Made by a program: the position numbers and the translations under genes. A stretch of 13,463 bases of DNA, taken from NCBI GenBank assembly GCA_051277445.1, contig JBNMQC010000054.1:1-13463 (forward strand). The letters run 5' to 3'. The notes under the pieces are model-generated. The model was not told where the DNA came from, did no database searches, and saw only the letters and a program-made list of their open reading frames with translations. Below, in pieces: positions 1 to 5,208 of the stretch (position 1 is its first letter; the number at the start of each line of letters is the position of its first letter). This stretch comes from Bermanella sp051277445 (GTDB lineage Bacteria > Pseudomonadota > Gammaproteobacteria > Pseudomonadales > Oceanobacteraceae).

Positions 1-472
1 AGCCGCCGCCAGGTTTTAATACATTGCGGGCCATATCCAGTGCCAGCTCCACCAAGTACATAGACGAATACTGGTCGGTGGCGTTCACGCCGCTGATGTT
101 AGGGGCCATGTCTGAGATCACCACATCCACGGTGTCATCCCCAAGAAGCTTAAGGATCTGATCGAATACGGCCTCTTCAGTGAAGTCACCTTGAATAAAG
201 TCCACATCGGCGATGGAATCCATCGGCAAGATATCCGAAGCAATGGTGCGCCCTTTATCACCCACCCAAGGGGCTACAATTTGCGACCAACCACCTGGGG
301 CTGAGCCCAAGTCCATTACCACATTGCCTGGGCGAATGAGCTTGTCTTTTTCATTGATTTCAATGAGTTTGTAACTGGCACGCGAGCGATAACCGTCAAG
401 CTGAGCCTTTTTGACATAAGGGTCGTTGACGTGTTCATCCATCCATTTTTTACTGGTTTTTGATCGGGCCAT
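1..472 (-). CDS. rlmE: 23S rRNA (uridine-2'-O-)methyltransferase RlmE (FtsJ/RrmJ), 3'-truncated by window edge
   Basis: RlmE uses S-adenosylmethionine to methylate the 2'-O of a uridine in the 23S rRNA A-loop during late assembly of the large ribosomal subunit. The visible 157 codons begin MARSKTSKKWMDEHVNDPYV, the typical RlmE start. They include KLIEINEKDKLIRPGQVVMDLGSAPGGWSQ, where DLGSAPGG is the SAM-binding motif I, and VVISDMAPNISG, which carries the catalytic Asp of the family's K-D-K-E set. LVELALDMARNVLKPGG is the following motif. The reading frame is open to base 1, so only the C-terminal part is missing. In many gammaproteobacteria the divergent neighbour is yhbY; here it is an FAD oxidoreductase. 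The ATG at 472-470 matches the family start. Identification is firm. Confidence 0.96.
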   Translation of the reverse strand, partial: MARSKTSKKWMDEHVNDPYVKKAQLDGYRSRASYKLIEINEKDKLIRPGNVVMDLGSAPGGWSQIVAPWVGDKGRTIASDILPMDSIADVDFIQGDFTEEAVFDQILKLLGDDTVDVVISDMAPNISGVNATDQYSSMYLVELALDMARNVLKPGGG

Positions 473-513
473 GAAATTGTTACCGTACTGCTTGATTCGT
501 CTAATTGCTGCGC

Positions 514-542
514 ATTGTACGCTTGATGTAAGAGTAGGGCAA
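514..542 (-). promoter_or_regulatory. candidate sigma-70 promoter for rlmE
   Basis: On the minus strand there is a TTGCCC -35-like box (542-537), a 17-nt spacer and a TACAAT -10 box (519-514). The -10 lies about 42 nt upstream of the rlmE start. The -10 is good and the -35 matches the consensus at four of six positions. This is a prediction only. Confidence 0.45.
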
Positions 543-646
543 AATGCAGTGAAGCCAGTGGTCATTTCTCCGTTTAGATGGCACCTTAGGCTGTCAATTG
601 GACTTGACTCGCTAAGAGATAGATACGTACTGACAAGGATTATTAA

Positions 647-675
647 CTGACAATAATCCCCTCAATCGCTACAAT
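647..675 (+). promoter_or_regulatory. candidate sigma-70 promoter for the FAD oxidoreductase/TrmH operon
   Basis: CTGACA (647-652), a 17-nt spacer and TACAAT (670-675) form a near-consensus promoter. It would give a leader of about 60 nt before the ATG at 743. Together with the minus-strand promoter it accounts for the 270-base gap between the divergent genes, where I see no convincing coding sequence. Confidence 0.55.
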
Positions 676-742
676 AGCGCCTATTATTTAGATTCACCCA
701 TATTACTTCTTTTGCCGGAGACACCGGCCAGGAACGCGCCCT

Positions 743-2389
743 ATGATTCGTATTACAGAATTAGCTCTACCCCTTGATCACCCACAAGACGCCATCGAAG
801 CCGCATTGCTAAAACGTATCGGTATTGCCAAAGCCGATCTGATTGATTTTCTGGTCTTCAAACGCAGCTACGATGCCCGCAAAAAGAACACTGAAATCAA
901 GTTCGTTTACATTCTAGACGTCACCTTAACCGAGCAAGCAGAAGCACAGGTGTTAGCTAAATTCGCTGACGACGCCCACGTGAAACCGGCCCCTGATACC
1001 AACTATTACCCAGTACCAGCAGCACCTGTGGATTTGACCGAGCGCCCAGTCGTGATTGGTTTTGGCCCATGCGGACTCTTTGCTGCATTGACATTAGCCC
1101 AAGCCGGTTACAAACCCATTGTATTGGAGCGTGGTAAAGAAGTACGTGCCCGTACCAAAGACACTTGGGCGCTTTGGCGCAAGCATGTGCTCAATACCGA
1201 ATCCAACGTGCAGTACGGCGAAGGTGGTGCCGGTTTGTTCTCTGACGGTAAGTTATACAGCCAAATCAAAGACCCAAAATTTTATGGCCGCAAAGTCATG
1301 CACGAATTTGTCCGCGCGGGCGCTCCTGAAGAAATCATGTTTGTGAGCAAGCCCCACATTGGTACCTTCCGTTTAACCGGCGTAGTCTCGAAGATGCGTG
1401 AAGAGATCAAAGCCCTTGGCGGTGAAGTGCGTTTTGAGAGTAAGGTGTCTGACATTCAAATTGAAGATGGCCGCATTACTCAAGTGGGTTTAGAGAGTGG
1501 TAAAACCATTAACAGCCGTTATGTGGTGTTGGCCCTTGGCCACAGTGCCCGTGATACCTTCCGTTTGTTGCATAAAAAAGGCGTGTTCATTGAAGCCAAA
1601 CCGTTTGCCATTGGCTTTAGGGTAGAACACCCACAATCGTTAATTGATAACGCCCGTTTAGGCAAATACGCAGGCCACCCAGAACTGGGCGCCGCGGATT
1701 ACAAAGTGATTCACCATGCCAAGAATGGCCGCGCGGTTTACAGCTTTTGCATGTGCCCAGGGGGCACCGTGGTGGCCGCTACTTCAGAAGAAGGGCGTGT
1801 GGTCACCAACGGCATGAGTCAATACTCCCGTAACGAGCGCAATGCTAATTCAGGCATCGTGGTAGGCATTCACCCAGAGAAAGACTTCCCGGGCGGCCCA
1901 TTGGCCGGTGTTGAACTGCAAGAAAAACTTGAAAGCCACGCCTTTGAAATGGGCGGTCGTGATTACAGCGCACCAGGGCAATTAGTGGGGGATTTTGTTA
2001 AAGGTCGCGCCTCAACCAAACTAGGTGACGTTGAGCCATCCTATAAACCGGGCATTAAGTTAACCGACCTAGCGGATGCCTTACCAAGCTACGCCATCGA
2101 AGCCATGCGCGAAGCCTTCCCTGCATTTGGTAAAAAAATCCGCGGCTTTGATAGACCTGATGCCATTTTAACCGGTATTGAAACCCGTACCTCCAGCCCA
2201 ATCCGTATCACCCGTGACAATGACACCCTGCAAAGTTTAAACACGCGCGGTTTATACCCAGCCGGTGAAGGGGCTGGTTACGCTGGCGGCATTTTATCGG
2301 CAGGGGTGGATGGCATTAAAGTGGCCGAAGCCTTAGTACGCGACATGTTGGCGGATTTGCATGGTGATCAAAAAGGCGGCGTGAAATGA
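743..2389 (+). CDS. NAD(P)/FAD-dependent oxidoreductase, COG2509 type
   Basis: This 548-aa flavoprotein belongs to the conserved family of uncharacterised FAD-dependent dehydrogenases (COG2509). An N-terminal region of about 95 residues precedes a Rossmann fold with GFGPCGLFAA (106-115) and the FAD-ribose Glu in IVLERG (E129). Further family blocks are GEGGAGLFSDGKL (159-171), ALGHSARDT (264-272), CMCPGGTVVAATSEEGRVVTNGMS (336-359) and the C-terminal FAD-contacting PAGEGAGYAGGILSAGVDG (506-524). Length and block order look complete. No signal peptide or membrane segment is visible, so it should be cytoplasmic. The substrate is unknown for the family; some members carry tRNA- or lipid-related annotations, but nothing here decides. 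Its stop codon overlaps the start of the RNA methyltransferase gene, so the two are probably co-transcribed and translationally coupled. Confidence 0.9.
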   Translation: MIRITELALPLDHPQDAIEAALLKRIGIAKADLIDFLVFKRSYDARKKNTEIKFVYILDVTLTEQAEAQVLAKFADDAHVKPAPDTNYYPVPAAPVDLTERPVVIGFGPCGLFAALTLAQAGYKPIVLERGKEVRARTKDTWALWRKHVLNTESNVQYGEGGAGLFSDGKLYSQIKDPKFYGRKVMHEFVRAGAPEEIMFVSKPHIGTFRLTGVVSKMREEIKALGGEVRFESKVSDIQIEDGRITQVGLESGKTINSRYVVLALGHSARDTFRLLHKKGVFIEAKPFAIGFRVEHPQSLIDNARLGKYAGHPELGAADYKVIHHAKNGRAVYSFCMCPGGTVVAATSEEGRVVTNGMSQYSRNERNANSGIVVGIHPEKDFPGGPLAGVELQEKLESHAFEMGGRDYSAPGQLVGDFVKGRASTKLGDVEPSYKPGIKLTDLADALPSYAIEAMREAFPAFGKKIRGFDRPDAILTGIETRTSSPIRITRDNDTLQSLNTRGLYPAGEGAGYAGGILSAGVDGIKVAEALVRDMLADLHGDQKGGVK

Positions 2390-3132
2390 AATTAGACGAC
2401 GCTAAAAAACTGCATCAAAAAAAATACCGCACCCAATTAGGTTACTACCTAGTAGAAGGTGAGCACCTCGTGCTTGAGCTGCAAAAAGCAGCCAAGCAAA
2501 ACGGGCAGAATTTTAAAAATACGCAGTTATATGTGACAGAAGAATACCAAGAATGGGCCAACGCACTGGATGCGGATTTTAAAATCTTCACCATCAGCAA
2601 AAAACACATGGCCCAGCTAAGTGATACCAAAACCCCGCAAGGTATTGTGGCCTGTGTGCCATTGCCTGATTTACAGGAAGCAAGCCCATTATCCGTTAAT
2701 CCACAAAAATACATTTACCTGCACGAAGCACAAGACCCTGGCAACCTTGGCACCATATTAAGAACCCTTGCTTGGTTTGGTGGCTTTAAATTATTGCTCA
2801 GCCCTAACAGCGTCGACCCGTTCAACCCAAAAGTGGTGCGCTCCAGCATGGGGGCGATTTTTCATGTGCGTATGGAGCTAGATGTAGAACTGACTGATTT
2901 GCAAAACCGTTTTAACAGCTTTGCCTATTTAGATATGCAGGGCGAGAAAATAAACACACCAAAATTTGCCGAATTTGATTGTTATTTATTTGGCAACGAA
3001 GCTCGCGGTGTACCCCGTGATGCGCTGGCGGCTTTTAACGCCACGGCGTTTACCATTCCTGGCAGTGGGGTCATTGAGTCGCTAAATTTGGCCAGTGCCG
3101 TGAATATGTGTGCCTACCAATTATCTTTATAG
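2386..3132 (+). CDS. TrmH/SpoU-family RNA 2'-O-methyltransferase
   Basis: This 248-aa SAM-dependent RNA ribose methyltransferase has the SPOUT fold, whose trefoil knot binds the cofactor. The N-terminal part (about 1-95) is the small substrate-binding domain, with YLVEGEHLVLE near 21-31 and TPQGIVACV at 83-91. The SpoU motifs follow in order. Motif 1 is DPGNLGTILRTLAWFGG (117-133), with the conserved N120 and R126. Motif 2 is FGNEARGVP (202-210). Motif 3 is IPGSGVIESLNLASAV (224-239), with N234. Members with this layout modify either 23S rRNA or tRNA, and the site cannot be assigned from sequence. The start ATG overlaps the preceding stop (ATGA at 2386-2389). No clear terminator follows. Confidence 0.9.
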   Translation: MKLDDAKKLHQKKYRTQLGYYLVEGEHLVLELQKAAKQNGQNFKNTQLYVTEEYQEWANALDADFKIFTISKKHMAQLSDTKTPQGIVACVPLPDLQEASPLSVNPQKYIYLHEAQDPGNLGTILRTLAWFGGFKLLLSPNSVDPFNPKVVRSSMGAIFHVRMELDVELTDLQNRFNSFAYLDMQGEKINTPKFAEFDCYLFGNEARGVPRDALAAFNATAFTIPGSGVIESLNLASAVNMCAYQLSL

Positions 3133-3414
3133 AGAGACGTTGTCGGTGTGAGTACATCGGCAATTTCTTTTAATATCGTCATACACGACGCGAGGAACGA
3201 GTGGATCAGGTATCCATTTTCTTGTACGAACCCGCACCCGCGAGTGAACAATGGTATTGATACCTAAACCGTTCGCACTGGGCAGTAAGGCTTCTTCGAC
3301 AAGCTCAGGGCAATCGGAGATACTTCCGTCTTTCCATCGTAGTGGGGCGGGATTCAAAATCGCATGTGCGATTTTGTTAGGTGCATTTTGTTTATTGTAT
3401 CCATGGGCAGTCAT
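3127..3414 (-). CDS. doubtful 95-codon ORF of unknown function, possibly spurious
   Basis: This is an open frame of 95 codons whose stop side overlaps the end of the TrmH-family gene by a few bases. The product is basic in its C-terminal half (SRVRVRTRKWIPDPLVPRV) and I recognise no domain in it. Three things argue against it being a gene. No Shine-Dalgarno sequence lies before the ATG. The frame runs through a perfect 9-bp hairpin (3356-3375). It also runs through a copy of a sequence resembling a common intergenic repeat (3294-3310), which reads PELVEE in this frame. I record it because nothing else is coded here; it may be repeat-derived or a decayed cassette. Confidence 0.18.
   Translation of the reverse strand: MTAHGYNKQNAPNKIAHAILNPAPLRWKDGSISDCPELVEEALLPSANGLGINTIVHSRVRVRTRKWIPDPLVPRVVYDDIKRNCRCTHTDNVSL
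3294..3310. repeat. possible copy of a widespread short intergenic repeat
   Basis: CTTCGACAAGCTCAGGG resembles the half-palindromic CCTTCGACAAGCTCAGG sequence found as short intergenic repeats in many proteobacterial genomes, which in translation gives PELVEG-like peptides. Only one copy is present in the window, so repetition cannot be shown here. Confidence 0.3.
3356..3382 (+). other. perfect 9-bp hairpin followed by a GTTRRRY core (possible degenerate attachment site)
   Basis: AAAATCGCA (3356-3364), a 2-nt loop and TGCGATTTT (3367-3375) form a perfect stem. It is directly followed by GTTAGGT (3376-3382), which matches the integron core consensus GTTRRRY. An upstream ACCTAA...TCGCA (3262-3277) could pair with TGCGA...TTAGGT, giving R-like and L-like boxes separated by a 5-nt mismatch. 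The sequence between them does not fold convincingly and the R'' box lacks the proper AAC. It may be a relic attC or chance. Confidence 0.2.
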
Positions 3415-3472
3415 TATTTAACGAATCGGATTTAAAAATGGGCTGTTAAGCATAATATTTTCGCAGTAAATA

Positions 3473-3492
3473 TACTGTATATGTAGACAGCA
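3473..3492. promoter_or_regulatory. LexA (SOS) box
   Basis: TACTGTATATGTAGACAGCA matches the gammaproteobacterial LexA consensus TACTGTATATATATACAGTA at 17 of 20 positions and has the invariant CTGT-N8-ACAG core (3475-3490). A TATACT -10-like element (3471-3476) overlaps its left half, so LexA binding would block transcription. To the right lie a Shine-Dalgarno-like AAGGGA and a 7-codon micro-ORF, then the structured leader and the first ankyrin gene. To the left lies only the doubtful ORF. Which direction it controls is not settled; rightward fits better. Confidence 0.7.
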
Positions 3493-3516
3493 TATTTTTA
3501 ATAAATCAAGGGAATT

Positions 3517-3540
3517 ATGCGCGTTTTTACATCTAAATAA
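3517..3540 (+). CDS. micro-ORF (7 codons) behind the LexA box, leader peptide or decayed gene start
   Basis: ATG at 3517 follows a good Shine-Dalgarno sequence (AAGGGA, 3508-3513) only 24 bases downstream of the LexA box and reads MRVFTSK then TAA. The same frame stays open after the stop for 20 more codons to a TGA at 3601, and then as far as 3888. This could be a leader peptide, the start of a gene ruined by nonsense mutations, or chance. No function is assigned. Confidence 0.25.
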   Translation: MRVFTSK

Positions 3541-3608
3541 TTAAATAGTGCGTGTTTTCACTGGAACCATGAAATAAAGTCGTGCAATATCAAGGGCTTA
3601 TGAAAATG

Positions 3609-3640
3609 CCCACCTAGATTGCGAGAACCCGCAATTTGGG
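3609..3640. other. stem-loop in the leader region
   Basis: ATTGCG (3618-3623) and CGCAAT (3630-3635) pair around a 6-nt loop. An outer CCCA (3609-3612) and TGGG (3637-3640) can extend the stem across a CCTAG bulge. It sits between the LexA box and the ankyrin gene, inside the region framed by the ATGCGCGTTTT copies. Confidence 0.45.
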
Positions 3641-3647
3641 TAATACC

Positions 3648-3762
3648 GCGCATGCGCGTTTTAATCGAGAAGCTGAAATGGAATTTGGCCTGCAGCCCAG
3701 TAGCGGCTTGCCCTCCAGATGATTTCCCCTTCAATTTTAAAACTGCAAAAACGCGCATGCGC
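3648..3762. repeat. 115-bp imperfect hairpin with 15-bp inverted-repeat ends
   Basis: GCGCATGCGCGTTTT (3648-3662) recurs inverted as AAAACGCGCATGCGC (3748-3762). The left arm contains the 12-nt palindrome CGCGCATGCGCG (3647-3658) and the right arm contains GCGCATGCGC. The interior also has complementary patches (GAAG with CTTC, GGAA with TTCC, GGC with GCC), so the whole segment can fold as a long imperfect hairpin or cruciform. A further direct copy, ATGCGCGTTTTT, lies at 3517-3528; with the right arm it makes a 12-nt inverted pair enclosing about 240 bp. It looks like a small non-autonomous element or a structured leader. It has no recognisable attC core. Confidence 0.5.
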
Positions 3763-3797
3763 AAGATTAAAATGTTCTGCTTTAAAAAGGAATTTAT

Positions 3798-4223
3798 ATG
3801 CCTAGATGGCCTAAGAGAAACCCACGCCCAGGGATCGATGAATACGGTCGAACAAATCTTTGGTATGAATCATCGAAAGGAAACTTAGAAGGTGTAAAAA
3901 GAGAGCTTAAGGACGGGGCTGACCCAAATTTAGGTGATGATGTTAATGACACACCTTTACACATGTCTGTGCAAAATGGTCATATTGAAATTATTCAATA
4001 TTTATTAGATTTTGGTGCTAATCCAAATCTAGAAAATAATCACGGAAATGGTCCATTATGGACAGCGGTACTAAGCTCTCCTATGGATAAGCAAATAGAA
4101 ATTATTTCAATACTACTTGGATTTGGAGCGGATCCAAACCATAGGAATAAACATGGTAAGACACCAAAGGAAGTAGCGCTTGAAATTGCTCACGGCCTTG
4201 AAACGCCATTTAAAGAAACATAA
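3798..4223 (+). CDS. ankyrin-repeat protein, cytoplasmic, probable integron cassette gene
   Basis: This 141-aa protein is mostly ankyrin repeats, helical modules that bind other proteins. Repeat 1 covers about 16-47 and contains GNLEGVKRELKDGADPN. Repeat 2 covers 48-80, with DTPLHMSVQNGHIEIIQYLLDFGANPN. Repeat 3 covers 81-117, with QIEIISILLGFGADPN. A partial fourth starts at KHGKTPKEVAL. There is no signal peptide, so the protein is probably cytoplasmic. The ATG has a good Shine-Dalgarno (AAGG, 3787-3790). Its codons are visibly more AT-rich than those of the flanking genes, and an attC-like structure begins immediately after the stop, so I read it as a gene cassette. Small ankyrin proteins of this type often act as immunity proteins to antibacterial effectors. 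No toxin gene is visible, so that role is inference. Confidence 0.85.
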   Translation: MPRWPKRNPRPGIDEYGRTNLWYESSKGNLEGVKRELKDGADPNLGDDVNDTPLHMSVQNGHIEIIQYLLDFGANPNLENNHGNGPLWTAVLSSPMDKQIEIISILLGFGADPNHRNKHGKTPKEVALEIAHGLETPFKET

Positions 4224-4276
4224 ACAGAACAAATCAAGGCATTGGATACGTTGTACCAATGCTTGAGGCGTTATAT
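4224..4276 (+). repeat. integron attC-like recombination site downstream of the first ankyrin gene
   Basis: The layout is an outer box ACAGAAC (4224-4230) facing GTTATAT (4270-4276), an unpaired spacer AAAT against AGGC, and a stem CAAGGCATTGG (4235-4245) with CCAATGCTTG (4256-4265). The stem is 10 bp with one bulged G on the 5' arm and a 10-nt loop. One extra base on the L'' side is the hallmark extrahelical base of attC sites. GTTATAT deviates from GTTRRRY at one position, and the R'' box is only partly consensus. The site lies directly after the ankyrin stop codon, as expected for a cassette. Confidence 0.62.
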
Positions 4277-4876
4277 ATTTTGGAGATTGATTTGAAACCT
4301 GTAATATTTTTAGTGCTTCTATTTAATTTTGCCCATACTTACGCTGAAGAGATAACTTATCGAGATGTGAGAAATGCTATTTTCGCTCATGACACTGAAC
4401 TTCTTGATAAATACCTCAGTAATCGTGAACTGATTACGAGGGTGTTTAAAGATGAAGACCCGGGCATTATTGAATACGCAGTACGCTCAAAAAATGAGAG
4501 TACTTTTAAAAAGGTATTAACCAGTAGTAAAGTGCATCATCAATCAGATATTCAAAAATCATTACAAGCTGCGTGTAGTACAAATAACCAGTCTCAGCTA
4601 ATGATCAGGATGCTTATTGAAAATGGTGCCGACCTAAATAAGTCTATCAACGGTAAAACCTGCCTTTATTACGCTGTGTTATCTGCAGATTATAATTTTT
4701 ATAAATTTCTAATTAGTGTTGGCGCCAGTAAGGATGTGATGGTTAGACCTGATAAAGAGCTTGGGCTGCCTGCTGAGGTTAGCATTACAGACTTTATTGA
4801 AATTAGACTTAATCAATATAATAAGATGAACAATACATAACAAAGCCTTACTTGGGATAAACCCAAGAAGGCGGCG
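4271..4876 (+). mobile_element. probable integron gene cassette carrying the secreted ankyrin gene
   Basis: The boundaries are the expected recombination points, between G and TT of the GTT cores, of the two attC-like sites at 4224-4276 and 4835-4882. The segment is about 600 bp, a usual cassette size. It contains one (+) gene that fills it almost completely and has a short leader, and it is more AT-rich than flanking chromosomal genes. No integron integrase lies in the window. Confidence 0.55.
4292..4840 (+). CDS. secreted ankyrin-like protein, probable integron cassette gene
   Basis: I place the start at TTG 4292, not the in-frame ATG at 4259. TTG has a GGAG Shine-Dalgarno at 4282-4285, and it yields MKPVIFLVLLFNFAHTYA-EE, a clean signal peptide with cleavage after AHTYA. 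The ATG at 4259 lies inside the upstream attC-like stem. The 182-aa product is therefore probably exported to the periplasm or anchored there. The mature part is helical. It has one fairly clear ankyrin module (MIRMLIENGADLNKSINGKTCLYYAVLSADYNFYKFLISVGAS) and more degenerate repeats before it (YRDVRNAIFAHDTELLDKYL). It is AT-rich and flanked by two attC-like sites. A periplasmic immunity or scaffold role is conceivable, but no partner is visible. Confidence 0.78.
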   Translation: MKPVIFLVLLFNFAHTYAEEITYRDVRNAIFAHDTELLDKYLSNRELITRVFKDEDPGIIEYAVRSKNESTFKKVLTSSKVHHQSDIQKSLQAACSTNNQSQLMIRMLIENGADLNKSINGKTCLYYAVLSADYNFYKFLISVGASKDVMVRPDKELGLPAEVSITDFIEIRLNQYNKMNNT

Positions 4877-4882
4877 TTAAAT
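4835..4882 (+). repeat. integron attC-like recombination site downstream of the second ankyrin gene
   Basis: The outer boxes ACATAAC (4835-4841) and GTTAAAT (4876-4882, a perfect GTTRRRY) pair through TAAC/GTTA. A 3-nt unpaired spacer (AAA against GGC) follows. The stem is GCCTT-a-CTTGGG (4845-4856) with CCCAAG-AAGGC (4862-4872), 11 bp with a single bulged A at 4850, and the loop is ATAAA. The bulge sits about nine bases after the AAC box, as in the preceding site. Both sites share AACAAA at the left and GGCGTTA or AGGCGTTA at the right. The R'' box overlaps the gene's stop codon. At 48 bp it would be among the shortest attC sites. Confidence 0.66.
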
Positions 4883-4917
4883 AACAACCAAAACATTAGA
4901 ATTTAAAGGAATCCCAG

Positions 4918-5136
4918 ATGGTGATGTTCTGGCCCATCCAACAAGCCCTTAATTGCATAACCGATGACGGGCGTATTCTTGGTAAAATCGAATTTGATGT
5001 GAAAACAGAGCAATACTCATTTTGCCCTGAAGAGATGTCAGTGGTGTTGTCCAGTTTAGAGGCAAGCCAAATTGAAAAACGCTTGGCAGACTTGCATAGC
5101 GGTGATTATTTAATGCCCATGCAAGATGATGACTAA
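4918..5136 (+). CDS. small hypothetical protein, 72 aa
   Basis: This encodes a 72-aa acidic, soluble-looking protein beginning MVMFWPIQQALNCITDDGRIL and ending in an acidic tail (QDDD). I recognise no family. The AAAGGA Shine-Dalgarno (4905-4910) sits 7 nt before the ATG and the gene is followed by a strong terminator, both of which favour a real gene. Its composition resembles the flanking chromosomal genes more than the AT-rich ankyrin genes, so it may be the native gene at the edge of the cassette cluster. It could also be the last cassette, having lost its attC. LSSLEASQIEKRLADLHSG looks helical. No signal peptide or membrane segment is seen. Confidence 0.65.
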   Translation: MVMFWPIQQALNCITDDGRILGKIEFDVKTEQYSFCPEEMSVVLSSLEASQIEKRLADLHSGDYLMPMQDDD

Positions 5137-5156
5137 TTCTGATCGTATGCATAAAC

Positions 5157-5187
5157 AAAAAAAGCAGCCAATGGCTGCTTTTTTTTT
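5157..5187. terminator. bidirectional Rho-independent terminator
   Basis: GCAGCC (5164-5169), loop AAT and GGCTGC (5173-5178) form the core stem. It is flanked by seven A residues on the left and nine T residues on the right. It serves the small (+) gene ending at 5136 and, read on the minus strand, fadH, which ends at 5209. Confidence 0.9.
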
Positions 5188-5208
5188 GCTTCGATAAAGG
5201 CTCAGCGC

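Noticed and set aside
426..650. 74-codon (+) ORF between rlmE and the FAD oxidoreductase
   Set aside because: It overlaps the start of rlmE and both predicted promoters, has no recognisable similarity (not YhbY), and has no Shine-Dalgarno.
3416..3451. Candidate attC ATTTAAC...GTTAAGC
   Set aside because: The outer boxes fit the consensus, but the inside offers only about 4 bp of A/T pairing and no proper L boxes; not annotated as a site.
3558..3764. 68-codon (-) ORF over the hairpin region
   Set aside because: It is made of the inverted-repeat and palindromic sequence (RMRVF, KTRMR), which naturally gives open frames; no SD or domain.
3619..3888. 89-codon (+) ORF overlapping the first ankyrin gene
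   Set aside because: It runs out of frame into the ankyrin gene, which has the better SD and clear repeats. Noted only as part of the possible decayed frame.
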